Assembly (NCBI GenBank): GCA_015680685.1
Contig: MNCI01014507.1
Coordinates: 190,060-254,059, forward strand
From: Gnetum montanum
Lineage: Eukaryota > Streptophyta > Gnetopsida > Gnetales > Gnetaceae
DNA length: 64,000 bases
Reading direction: 5' to 3'
Part shown: positions 53,415 to 64,000 of the stretch, piece after piece
Numbering within the stretch: position 1 is the stretch's first letter
How the letters are laid out: the number at the start of each line of letters is the position of its first letter
Notes under the pieces: generated by a model
What the model was told of the DNA's origin: nothing
Database searches by the model: none
The model's input: the letters and a program-made list of their open reading frames with translations, nothing else
Made by a program: the position numbers and the translations under genes

Positions 53415-54720
53415 ATGTTTGACAGATTCAACTTTGCCTATTGGAAAGCCACAATGCAAGTGTTTTTCAAATCCATGGAATTTGAAGTATGGGAATCAAT
53501 CTTGGAAGGCTACACTCCACCTGTTGATGGCACCACCAACATCATCAAGCCTCGCAATAAATGATCTCAAGAGGAGAAGGATAAGTTCATGTTTGATTAA
53601 AAAGTAAAAAATTGTTTATATTATGCATTGAATAAATCTAAATTCAATAGGGTAGCAAGATGTAAAATAGCCAAAGAAATTTGAGAAACTTTATAAGCTA
53701 CTTATGAAAGAACCTCTATTGTTAAGCAATCGAAATTGTTAGTTCTACAAAGTGAATATGATGAACTCAAAATGTAAAAAGGTGAGAAAATCAAGGATTA
53801 TTTTCCTAAAGCTAATGATCTTATTGTAGCCATTAGAGAAATAGGAAAAGACTTACCTGAAAGTGACATCATCATCAAAATGATCAAAACTCTACAATTG
53901 AAGTTCAAGCCTAAGCTCACAGTGATGAAAGAAATTAGAGACTTCTTAACCTTAAACTTTGAAGAGCTTCAAAGTGCTCTCATCTCTTATGAAATGAATC
54001 TCATAAGTGAAGGATCTATTTAAGAAAGGCCCATTGCCTTAAAGATTACTTCAGAGGAGAAGGAACTTAATGAACATGAAGAGGGTAGTGAAAATGAGAT
54101 TGTCTTTCTCACTAGAAAGCTACAACGACTAATTGTTAGGAAGAAAAAAGGTGCATATCCACAAAGCTTTAATCCACCTAAAGGTAAAGAAAGAGGTAAG
54201 AACATTTTAAAATATAATTTAGATTTTTCTTCTATAGAATGTTGGATGTGTGGAGGTAGAGGCCATGTGGCCTCCAAAGGTTCTCGTAGCTTCAAAATGT
54301 AATACAAGAATAAATTCCTTGAAGAAGGAAAGAAGACCAACTTTTGTAAAATTTTGGATGATGGGGAACAAAGTGAAGAAGAAGTGGAGGTTGATGCAAA
54401 AAAATTCTCAACTCATCTACATGGCTCTTACTAATGGTGATTCATCAAATGATGAACCAAATGATGATGAGAGGTTTGATTTATTATGTAAAGAAGTTTT
54501 ACATTTTCAAAATCTTTGCACTGAGTTAAATAAACAAGTCAAATCTAAAGATTAGGAAATATCCTCATTAAACCTAGCTATTTTTGATCTTAACAAAAAA
54601 TTATCAGACCTTAAGGTTGAGAATGATGCACTAACTAAATCATGTGAGTAGATGAAAGAAGAACATGCTAATGTTAGGCTGGTGAATGAATGATTGACAA
54701 AAGGAAAAAAGTCTCCTTGA
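53415..54720 (+). pseudogene. Element I gag, copia type, decayed
   Basis: ATG at 53415: MFDRFNFAYWKATMQVFFKS, followed by MEFEVWESILEGYTPP, the normal start of the UBN2/gag-polypeptide family. Then come SKLLVLQSEYDELKM, KIKDYFPKANDLIVAIREIG and LNFEELQSALISYEMNLISE. A zinc knuckle is recognisable as CWMCGGRGHVASKG (54240), with the last Cys replaced. A second one, CYYCNKIRHK, sits near 54892, beyond an Asn/Glu/Lys-rich helical segment (54480-54690). Stops and shifts break the frame at several places. Confidence 0.8.
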
Positions 54721-55289
54721 ATGGTTCTTGGACAAGGAAGAATCCCACAAGATAAAAGTGGACCTAGATACTACCACCAAGAAGAGGAACCATCAAGGGA
54801 CAAGGACTTTACATTAAGGGAAGCTTCTATCCAACATAAAACTCCTCAAAGGTTTCTTCCTTGTAGTTATTTTTCTAATAGTATAATTAGATGTTATTAT
54901 TGTAATAAGATTAGACATAAATAATGGGAGTACAATCTAAATTTTTATCATATGAGTACATGGACATATCACAAGAGTCCTTATTTTTATCAAAGTGCAC
55001 CAAGAAAGGGTTTTATGTAGGATCACAAAGAAGATTGGAAATCAACCCAAAGGACCAAGGGTATCAAAAGGGAATGGAGAATTAAATAGGAGAAAGGGAA
55101 TGTGGACACTTTCTATAACAAATTTGTAAGAGGAAGTCATGCATTGAACGTTGGGAAAGTTTGGTTCAAGGGAGATTCGTCAAAAGAGGAAACACATTCT
55201 TTATCTCTTTAGACACCATCATTTTCTGACAGCATGATAGGTAGGTAAAGGTAAGTTTTTTTTTTTGTTTTCAAGGTTTAATTGAGACT

Positions 55290-55545
55290 ATAAACCGATG
55301 GAAGCCTTCCAAAACCTCATCTTAACCTTTGAAGAAAGATGTCTTTCAAAAGTGAAAGACATCTCTGCCAGGACATCTTTGGTAGAACAAAGACATCTCT
55401 CTGAGTTTCTATATGTTGCGAGAAAGATGTCTTCAATAAATGAAAGATGTCTATTGTATCTTTTACATTTGAAAAAGACATCTTTCTATAAAAAACATGT
55501 CTTGTTTCTCATTCAAAGCCCTTGTTTACCTACGGTTATAAAAGA
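55290..55545 (+). promoter_or_regulatory. Internal LTR-like motif block of element I, ahead of its second ORF
   Basis: Eight copies of AGATGTCTT/AAGACATCT-type motifs lie within 55336-55505, the same motif that fills the U3 part of the LTRs (12 in 52467-52760). TATA-like CTATAAAAAA (about 55489) and GTTATAAAAG (55535-55544) follow, and the second ORF begins about 75 bp further on. A promoter role is inference. Confidence 0.5.
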
Positions 55546-55617
55546 TAAAACCCTCTTTTTTATCGTATTCCTTCATAGAGATCCCAGAAAGACGACTAGG
55601 GCTCCATCATTCACAAT

Positions 55618-56602
55618 GATTTTGGTAGAGATGGCTCACAAGAAGATTGGCACATCTAGAAATCCATCCAAGAAATATGCAAGTAGAAGTTCCAGTAGTA
55701 CACCACCTTCATACATGCCCCAATTTCAAAGTATAGGTGTTCAGCACAGGTTTAAGGCTACAAGAATCACCACCATTGTTTCTAAGAATGCTCTTAATTT
55801 TCCTTTGCATAGACAATAGGCTCTGTTAGATTATTTTAAGCTTATGAACTAGACTACATTTTTCTCTATAAATTTTTTTATTTCTAAAGTGTTAATTTGA
55901 GAACTATACTATAAAATTGTTATTTTTTATGCTGTTGTGGAAGATTTTACATCCATTGTTAGTGGGATTGTTGTTGAAGTATCTCCTCAAATTATTAATG
56001 CACTTCTAGGTATTTCTAGTCCTGATGTCTTCTGGGTTAATATATAGTCTATTCATGACATTTACATGAATGGTATTATGCCCATAGCTCATGATGAATT
56101 CTATGATGTATTGTTTGGAAGAGTTATGTCTTTTGATTAGGATCACATTGAGTAGAGCAAGATAACTCCAGATGCATCCAAGTTGTCACTTATTGTTTTG
56201 TATAATATAATGGTGAAGGGAGGAAGTTACAATTATCTGCTACTAGCCTAGGGCTATGTACTATATTGTTTTCTTATAGGGTTATCATTTGATCAAGGGC
56301 ACACTCTTTGCCAAGACATTTTGAGCCTCTATGCCAGGGACAAAATCCTTAGGCAACCTTACCTCATCCGCATGTTTATCCATTAGAAGAGTGTACCTAT
56401 TCTAGTGTTACCTTCATTTAAAGGCAAGTGGAGTCATGATAAGTACGCAGAGAATAGGAGTTCTTCTCACATAGCAACAATAGAACCTAGCACTAGATTA
56501 CCAAAACAAAAGAAGGAGGCCTCACGACAATTGAAAAGATCAAAATCTTCTAAGGCTTATATTACTTCCTCTTTGAAGAGGATATTTAGATCCATTTCCT
56601 GA
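55618..56602 (+). pseudogene. Element I second ORF, putative plant transposon-protein type
   Basis: Starts MILVEMAHKKIGTSRNPSKK and has a Ser-rich linker. Then ELYYKIVIFYAVVEDFTSIV and EVSPQIINALLGISSPDV follow the pattern ELV.EFYANL...V.G..V.FSP..IN.LLGLP of the domain annotated as putative plant transposon protein. Next comes SKITPDASKLSLIVLYNIMV, then GLSFDQGHTLCQDILSLYAR. A basic C-terminal tail at 56405-56602 is open (KQKKEASRQLKRSKSSKAYI). In-frame stops occur in the middle. The role is unknown. The domain is normally met in Athila-like Ty3 elements, which makes its presence next to a copia gag notable. Confidence 0.55.
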
Positions 56603-57652
56603 GCCATTGGAAAGCTTGCAAGGAATCTCCCTTACTTGTGTAAGAGCTTAGATGAGGCAAGGATTCCTCCTCCCTCTGATGGGTAGGTATATGAGGAGGT
56701 CACTACTCCTCCCATCTCTAACAACAAGGAGGATGCTCTTGCTCATCCATGCCATTCTATAGTAGCAGGCCCCTCATGCACATACAACTTAGAAATGGAG
56801 TTAGATTGTATGCTAGAGACACCCCAACTAGTGTTTAGGGGAAGCACCATGCTTCCATGTAGCAACCACAACATCATATTCCAATTCCTTCTACTTCTAT
56901 TACTCCATCTCATGTTGATGCTCATAGTTCTTTTGAGCAACAAGCTTTGGAGAGCATATTTGGGACCATGTCCCAATGGATTCCTATTTAGCACCGCTAG
57001 CTCCACTAGCTTTTTTTTAGTTTCAAATGAAGCTTCATCCTAGGTAGGCTCCAATGCAATGAGTTCAGTCCTCAAATGAGGACATAGAAATCCAGTCATC
57101 CCAACACTAGTAGTGATGATGATGAAGTGGAGACTTATCATCCATATTGAGTAGCGGTGGATTCTAAATCTAAGGATGCTACCAAGGTTAGTGATTGAGA
57201 TCTCAAAATTTTTTCTGTTCTCTCCTTTTAATCTCTCATTTTTTGGCTCTCATGTATGTGATTTTGGGACTTTACACATATGTCATTGATCTGTGGATAG
57301 TTGTACTCTGAGATGCTTATGGACAGTTTGATGTAAAACATTTTGTAGATGATTTTGGAAAGATGACATGTTTTTTGGTTATCTCTATGTGGTTTATTGA
57401 TTTTTACTAGGCCTCATTTACTTGACTCATGTCTAATTGATCCTCCACGCTTATCCTAATCCTTGGCTACCATAGGACTTTATATGTCTTTATTCTTTTC
57501 TTAGAATATCATTTATGATAATTATGTATATATATTAATATATATCTATAATTTTTACCTTTTTGGCTATGTCCAAAAAAGGGGAGAATTATTGTGCAAG
57601 GCTAAGCTATCCCATTTTCTTAAGTTTTGGACATTATCAAAAAGGGGGAGAT
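56603..57652 (+). other. Element I region between second ORF and 3' LTR
   Basis: Contains residual coding-like text (56660-57060), then AT-rich sequence. It ends in AAAAAGGGGGAGATTG (57637-57652), the polypurine tract; a similar AAAAAAGGGGAGAATTA occurs at 57573. No pol motif found. Confidence 0.6.
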
Positions 57653-58743
57653 TGTGGACCTTATGATTTTGGTATGTCAAAACATTAAGAAAAATGAAAA
57701 ATAAGTTTACTTGATTGTTTGTGTACCTATTGTGCTTGTAGGACAAGAACTTGGGTTGGGCAAGGCTATAAATGAAGGATTCATCATGCAAAAGAAGATG
57801 AAGAAAGACATCTCTGGGAAGTAGCAAATGTCTTGGTAGATTTGGGGTGAACTCAAAGAAAATTCAAAAATACATCTTCAAAAATAGTAAGATGTATTTC
57901 CCCAACCAAAGAAATCTTTCATGAGACAAAGACATCTTTATAGAATGCAAACCAAATCTAGAAAGATGTCTTCCATTGAGCAAAGATTCCTTCTAGGATG
58001 GAGACTTCAAAAAGACGTCTTTAAGGAAACAAAGACCTTTCTAGATTTGAAGGTAAATTCAAAGAGATGTCTTAGGCATGAGAAATATGTCTCCTAAAAT
58101 TGTTAGTGATCATTAGCTAGTTGTTGCATGAGTTTCAATAAGGATTTAGGAACATGGTAGCTATAAGAAGACTTGATGTGCATAGGAAAAACTACAAGCA
58201 TTCTTGTATTCATTGTACAATCATTTATAATCATTGAATTCTCTATTGCTTCTCATTGTCTAATCATTTTGGCTTTGTAAAGTATGTTGTATAGAACTAT
58301 GCAACAATTCATAGATTGAGTTGCAATTATTCCTTGTAATTCTTATTCTTGTTGCCCTACAAGGTTGAGTTCCTTAAGCTTATCGAGATCTTGCAAGATT
58401 AAGTTGTTGGTGCTATGGTATAACACTTTCTTGTGGAGCTCAAGATTGTAAAGGTTGTGGAAGCCTTGAAACCACATTTCCAAGCCTAATGGGACATTAC
58501 GGGGTTAGGTGATTAGTGTTGTAGTAAAACACTCTAGAGTAGGGCTTGATGACTATACAATGTGTGGACCCTTCAACCACATTTTGAGAGCAACAAAGTT
58601 TGGAGGTGTGCTTGCGATCTACCCTCCAAGTGTGGTGTACCCACATTTGGGAACCACATAAATTTGTGTGTGCGCTTTGATTTATAAAGGTTTGATTTGG
58701 GGGATTTATTCATCCCTCCTCCTTCTAACTTTTATGATTCACA
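57653..58743 (+). mobile_element. Element I 3' LTR (1,091 bp)
   Basis: Starts TGTGGACCTTATG and ends TTCACA, followed by the TCAAC duplication. It carries about ten degenerate AGATGTCTT-type motifs (57795-58095) and aligns along its length with the 5' LTR. Confidence 0.85.
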
Positions 58744-58748
58744 TCAAC

Positions 58749-59099
58749 ATCCTCAAATTTCTAAGAAGCTTCTTTCTTTCCTTTATGTAACATCCTCGCT
58801 TTTTCCTATTACTTGAAACTTCTTTGGATGGTTAATGGCAGCTTTGTCTTTCTATTTGCTTTATTTCAATCTTCAACTCTGTTTGTCAATGGCTTTGTAT
58901 TCAAAATCTACATGAATCTTGCTCTTTAATATTAAGAGCTTGGTTCTTACATTCACTCGCTTGAGATAGGTTGTTCAATTCAATTTTCAACACTTGTGAC
59001 AGGCTTTAATTTGGTTGAGCTAATTCATTTAAGGCTTAGGAGTTTAAATTTAAAATTTTACCTTTTATAAACTTACTTTATTACTAACATTAGCTTCTA
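58749..59099. other. Unassigned AT-rich sequence
   Basis: No coding similarity seen. It leads into the degenerate repeat field. Confidence 0.4.
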
Positions 59100-60960
59100 G
59101 AACTTATAAATGATGTGTGCAATTCTTTGTGAGCATGAGATTTGACATGGCTTGTAGAGCCATTTTCAAGTGTACCTATAGAACTATTTTTGCATCCTAC
59201 AAACTTACTCTTTCAAGAAGCTGACATGGAAGAGCTACTTCGATGATGAATTTTTGTTTCATATGCTAGGTCTACGAGCTCATGTGGAAGATGTTGCTAT
59301 TGTAGAATGAAAGGAGAGCCTAATTGTATAGGTAAATTTTAGTTCTACAATCAACACCCTATCTTCAAAGTTGATGTGGCTTGTAAGATAGTTTTGGAGG
59401 TTGTTTAAAGAAATAATTTTTGATTTTTCATGAACTAGTTCTACTTAAAAGGCTAATATTGTAGAGTTGATCCTCACACTTGTTCATGGAGTTAGATTCT
59501 AGTTATACCAATGATCTTGATGACGTGGCTCATAGAATTGATTTGGTTTTTCCTTGTAGATCCAACTTCTAGTTCTATGAGCTAGTATCTCATAGAGGAT
59601 GACATAGTAGAACTTTTCCAAGATCTATTCATAGATTTAAATTTCACCTTCACAAAGCTAACTCTACAAGCTTACGTGGCAATGAAAATTGAATGTTTTC
59701 AAAAGGTATTCATAGAACCACTTTTTAGAGCAATTTTTAAACCTTACCTACTTATTTTGATGTGGAAAAATTGTTTCCACTTACTAAGAAGGTTAATGTG
59801 ATAGAGTCATTTTTGAGCTATTTTGTATAATCATATTTTGATTCTATGAAAGGCTTAACCTAAACTTGCTCCTTGGCTATGCAGAATTGTTTTCAACTTT
59901 CCTTGTATATCCAATTTTTCAATCTACAAAATTTTATCAAACAAAATCCATGTGTTGTATGACATCTATGTATAGAACTAATTTTTCTCTCCCTCTTTTA
60001 TTTTGACATCAAGAAGCTAATCTAAGTAGAATTTTCTTGTAAGGCTAATTATTGGTTCTACAAGTTTTCCTCTACATGTTGATGTAGGCAAATGATAAGG
60101 TAGCTCATAGAACCATTCTAGATTTTCTTTTGTAGAAATAGATTTTAGTTCTATAAATCCACCTTAGTAAGTAGCTTATGTGGTAGAAGCAGGAAGGCTT
60201 CTATAGAGTATAAGCGTATTATGCATCAAGCTTATTTTGTTGAATTACTTTTTGATTCTACAAACCAACCCTTTCTAAAAGTTGACATGGCATATTTTGA
60301 CATGGAAGAGCTCTTTTGTAGAACTAATCTTTAGTTCTATGAGCTTCCTCTTTACACTGAAAAAGCTTGTAGAAAAAATTCATAGAGCTTATCTTCGGCT
60401 CTACAAATTGAATCACAAAATTGAAGAATAATGTTCTAAACTAAGCCTTTTTGAAAGGAGTTGACTTGGCAAAGGCATAAATGGAATCACTCATAGAACC
60501 ATTTTGTATAATCTTTTATTTGCTTCTCAAGTTATCTACCATAAGATGAAGCCTATGTGGAAGAGCTAATTTTTAGAGCTACTTTTCAATTCTACAAGCC
60601 TATTTTATATAAGCACTGACTTCATTATAGAACCACTTCATAGAGCTATTTTTCCACCTCATTAGTAGGTTCTACATAAAAAAAATGATGTGGAAAAATT
60701 GAAAATTAGTTATTATATGAAAGAAAATCCTAACTCTATGAGTAATATTTTAAACCTTTGAGCTAGCATGGTAGAGCTATGTTTAGGTTAACTCTAATTT
60801 TGACTCTATATGCCATATCATCAGGCTTACATGGAAAAACTAAATAGGGCATTCCTTATAAAGATATTTTTGAGTCTACAAATCTCCTCTATGTTAGTAG
60901 AGCCAATTTGGCAAGGTCGTATTCCACATTTTTAGCTATCTAAAATTCTCCTTAACAAGA
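59100..60960. repeat. Degenerate repeat field with TAGTTCTACAAGCT-type core
   Basis: A core like TAGTTCTACAAGCT recurs at least 17 times between 59344 and 60871 at spacings of about 60 to 190 bases, often near 70. Between cores, TGACATGGAAGAGCT-type words and TAGAACTA/TAGAACCA words recur. At 60318-60338 the two join as TAGAACTAATCTTTAGTTCTA, a near-perfect palindrome. The strand is undefined. It could be a decayed satellite or the subterminal repeat zone of the neighbouring CACTA element. Confidence 0.65.
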
Positions 60961-61689
60961 TGATGTGCCAAGCATGCTATAACAAACCTTTTCAAACTCA
61001 AATTGATCCTCTTTTCTTAAAGCAAGGGTTTTCTCATTAGCACTCAATTATTTGTTCCATTTTCCATTACAATGAAACTAATTCATAAGCTCTGTAATGT
61101 TATTTTTATGAGCTTGATGTAACTTATAGTCAAGAAAACATGAATTTATGCTAATATGCTATATTCCTAATGTTGACTTAGTAATCTCACATAGTGCCTA
61201 AATTAGTTTGAAAACCCTAGCTCCTTGATTTTTCAAACAAAAGATCAAATATCTTTAGGAGGTTTGCTATTTCCTCATAAATTCTGATCATTCAAAAAAC
61301 TACATCATATCTTCATTAAGAGTTTTTCCTAAAATTTTTGCTTGGGACTTGCCTTTCCAAAAATTTGATGCTTCAAAGCCTAGCTCATTCTTGTAGTAAG
61401 ATCCAATTTAAAAAGTGGAACTTATCTTTTGCTCCATTAATCATAGAAATGTTACCACAAATTAAATTTTTGAAAAAAGGGTTTGAGCTATAATGAGTCT
61501 CACATTTATAATTTCCCTAAACATTCACTTCTATCTAGGGCTTGATTGCTTTACTGGCAGCCTAAGAAGAGTCAAGCCTACTAACATAATCTATGACTAT
61601 TCCATGAAAATGCCATATTATTTCAACAACACATCCCATGGAATTTTTGTTACTCTTCTTCTTGTGATCTTTTTTTTGGAATTTCCAAA
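60961..61689. other. Unassigned sequence
   Basis: AT-rich. It may contain further decayed transposase sequence on the minus strand, but I could not read it confidently. Confidence 0.4.
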
Positions 61690-63240
61690 ACACCATCTTT
61701 GTTGACAAAGTGTGTTGTCTCTCTTAGAATTTATTTCCCTGTTAGAGGCATTGGTGCCTATCTTAGTTCCTTCTTATCATTGAAATGTTTCCTTTCAACA
61801 TGAAATTTATGGTGTGCATTAAAGAAATGTTGATGACTCATGTAGCATAATTTTTTACTATGCTTTAGCTATAGAGAGTTTGTGTATATTCTACAATGTG
61901 GATGAGCAAATTTGCCTTTTGTACTCCAACTTGAAACATTGTCGTAGATTGGAAAATCATTTATTATTTACAATAAAACACAATACATCCTAAAATATTG
62001 ACCTTTACTTGCATCGTAAGTTGTTACCCCTTTTGTAAATATTAGTTTTAATTCATCAATTAGTAGCTGAAGGTACGCATCTATATTATGACTTGGCTAG
62101 TGTGGACCTAGAATAAGAAGACTTAACATAGTATAGTGATGCTTTATGTATAAGCACAATGGCAAGTTATATGTAAAAGTTAAAATATGCCAACATGTCC
62201 TCCACCTAATTTCAATGTTGAATGAATTAAATCCATCATTGCAATAGCGAGGTGAACACTTCTAGGCTGATTTGAAAAGTCCAGATAAATATTATCTATT
62301 TCTATCCATACAGGTACATTTGTAATACAATGCATTCTATGATCCTTTGAATGACTTACAACATGCCATATCATTTGGCTTGCATTCCCTAAATGTGCAT
62401 ACAATAGTTATGGCCTTGGTATAAAGGGAAAAGAACAAAGTTCTTTAGCAAAAACCTTGTTATCTTTTCATTTGAACAATGATGTAGATAACCATATGGA
62501 AATTACATTTAGGGCATGACTAAAGTATGGAATTGGTACTATTGAATAATATATAATCACTCAAGCATACAAAATGTTTTTCATATAACAAAACTAAAAC
62601 TTAACATGATGGTTTTTATCTCATAGAGTGAGAGCACTTCATTATTTTCTAGAAAAATAAATCTTAAGAAATATAACATTTCCTAGTATGATCTCTTAGT
62701 GTAACCTAGCCATGCTTTGTAATTCCACATCTTAACAATGAAGGATAATTTGTTTAATGAAGGATAGTTTGTTTAACTTTGTTCATCCAAGATAAATTGG
62801 TTTTTTTCCTAATTCTAACAACAAAGTATAGTCACATGGTGAATCTTGTCTAGTATTTTCTTTAGGACATGATCCATTAGTAGGATAATCGATCATCATA
62901 TCTAGATAAACCATAAATGCATCTTGCAACATACCTACTAGATCATCTTGTACAGATGCTTCTATGTTAAACACATACTATTTACGACCTTCCCCATGAT
63001 ACAACCATATGTACTCAACATAATTAGGATCCATGCCTCTATACTACAAGTGGAATTTTATTTCTCCAGGAGGATGTTCACTGAAGTTGTAATATTGCTT
63101 ACATGGGCAATGGATTAATCCATCTAATTATGTATGATTTATAATGAGTCAATGAATTTGTCTACAACATTGAAGTAACTAGATGATCCTATTGGCAACT
63201 TAAACAATGATTTATCTGTTTCAAATCTACAATTGAAAAT
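61690..63240 (-). pseudogene. CACTA (En/Spm) TNP2-type transposase, decayed
   Basis: From high to low coordinates. First, the transposase-associated N-terminal domain: HCPCKQYYN, then YRGMDPNYVEYIWLYHGEGR (63115-62975). Then VGMLQDAFMVYLDMMIDYPT and LLLELGKKPIYLG (62974-62783). A 74-codon open piece at 62404-62180 reads SQMIWHVVSHSKDHRMHCIT and FSNQPRSVHLAIAMMDLIHS. Then NLPLCLYIKHHYTMLSLLIL, NIDAYLQLLIDELKLIFTKG, VTTYDASKGQYFRMYCVLL, INDFPIYDNVSSWSTKGKFA and CYMSHQHFFNAHHKFHVERK (62170-61770). The order matches TNP2 transposases of plant CACTA elements throughout. Stops and small gaps make it inactive, and the C-terminal half is missing. Confidence 0.85.
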
Positions 63241-64000
63241 CCTCCATATTAATTAGGCATAAAAGAGTGAAATAAAAAAATACTAGTAAAAACAATGGAA
63301 GAATGTAATTTATAAAAGCTTCAAATAGAATAATAAACCTAAATATAAAGGGATTCAAAATTAATGGAAGATAGAGAAACATGTTAAAAAAAGTTTATGC
63401 ATATGTGGATAACATTAGCTTGAAATGGATAACAACTTCACTATTGTTTATAAAAGGAACCCAAGTAGTGATGATGCTAAAAAGACAAGCTAAGAAACCA
63501 TTTTAAAAGAGGCATCATGGTTACTTTGACTATAACAAGCATGCCTTATATATCATTTCATATCCAATGGTAGTAGTGGTTGAATTATTACCTTGTATAT
63601 TTTTTAAACAATGAATTAGAGATTCTATAAATAAAATAAAATTTGCATTTGTGTTTCTTATTTTATTTTTGTAATTCCATATTATTCTCTTATATGAAAG
63701 GATTTAGTATTTTTTAGGGAAGTTTGACTAGACCAGAGTATGCTAAGAATTTCAACATAGAAAATTTGACATAATACATATAGAGTTCTTGAAAAAAGCA
63801 TAAAGAATACCTTGCTTGTTGGCTTTCATAGAGACCATTAAGATTGATCACTTCTGATAGACTATCCTATGTCATAAAGAGACCTTTTCTAAATGAGATT
63901 GGCTTTGAAAATTAAGATTGTTAAGTTAAGTGGTGACTGATCCAACATGGGTCAAAACCAGTTAACAGTAGTTAGAGTAGTAGTTAACAGTAGTGAGTAA
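63241..64000. other. Unassigned AT-rich sequence
   Basis: Probably flank or 5' part of the CACTA element. No terminus was found. A short direct repeat GTTAACAGTAGT lies at about 63962 and 63983. Confidence 0.4.

Larger units (their letters stand above)
52315..58743 (+). mobile_element. Element I, Ty1/copia-like LTR retrotransposon lacking pol
   Basis: Plus-strand element of 6,429 bp, with LTRs of about 1,091 bp each starting TGTGGACCTTAT and a polypurine tract AAAAAGGGGGAGATTG before the 3' LTR. It is flanked by perfect TCAAC. The internal part has a copia-type gag (53415-54720) and a second ORF of plant transposon-protein type (about 55618-56600). No protease, integrase, RT or RNase H motif could be found in 54720-57650. 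It must have depended on proteins of a relative. All frames are broken and the LTRs have diverged, so it is an old copy. Confidence 0.85.

Noticed and set aside
59100-60960. CRISPR-like array
   Set aside because: Repeats are degenerate, spacing is irregular, and the context is eukaryotic.
1-64000. Ribosomal RNA genes, organelle insertions, or endogenous pararetrovirus copies
   Set aside because: None of the characteristic sequences was recognised on either strand.

Overview
The window looks like nuclear DNA of a large, repeat-rich plant genome. I suspect a gymnosperm, because gene density is very low and the retroelements are old and heavily mutated, but the sequence alone does not fix the species. 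It is AT-rich and CpG-poor. Almost every open frame is short because stop codons and frameshifts break older coding sequence. Nothing bacterial, viral or organellar was recognised. Letters A to K below are my own labels.

Layout. 1-1885: 5' end of a minus-strand Ty3-type LTR element (A). About 1890-4345: minus-strand LINE (endonuclease plus reverse transcriptase). About 4541-7500: 3' end of a plus-strand element of the same Ty3 family (B) with a coiled-coil 3' ORF and one LTR. 8482-9527: the only intact host gene I can support, a two-exon minus-strand gene for a 135-residue RNase H-fold protein in which all four catalytic acids appear replaced. About 10044-10115: tRNA-like, SINE-like piece. 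10557 to about 13200: CACTA-like element (K) carrying a protein-kinase scrap. 13210-16058: gag, primer site and 5' LTR of minus-strand element C. 16059-32455: an old minus-strand element (D) interrupted by a complete 11.5-kb minus-strand sibling (E, 17094-28576). 32456-34520: LTR and gag of plus-strand element F. 34521-38170: a low-repeat island with remnants of an LRR protein gene, an NRT1/PTR-family transporter gene and two unidentified exon-like stretches. 38175-48290: old plus-strand element G interrupted by element H (39350-47040), which is flanked by a perfect TTAAA duplication. About 49800-52258: long decayed minus-strand frame of unknown function (J). 52315-58743: Ty1/copia-like element I, with a perfect TCAAC duplication, which has gag and a second ORF but no recognisable pol. 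59100-60960: a degenerate repeat field. 61690-63240: minus-strand CACTA TNP2-type transposase remnant.

How the parts relate. Elements A to H form one Ty3 group. They share LTR ends of the type TGATGA...TCATCA and a primer site of tRNA-Asp type. Where the relevant segment survives, they also share a second polypurine motif at the end of pol and an accessory 3' ORF. They have inserted into one another repeatedly. In E and D the 3' ORF is preceded by an internal copy of LTR promoter sequence. Element I, from the other LTR superfamily, shows the same arrangement with its own LTR motif block. This internal LTR-like promoter ahead of a 3' ORF, together with the apparently dead RNase H gene, are the most interesting signals here.
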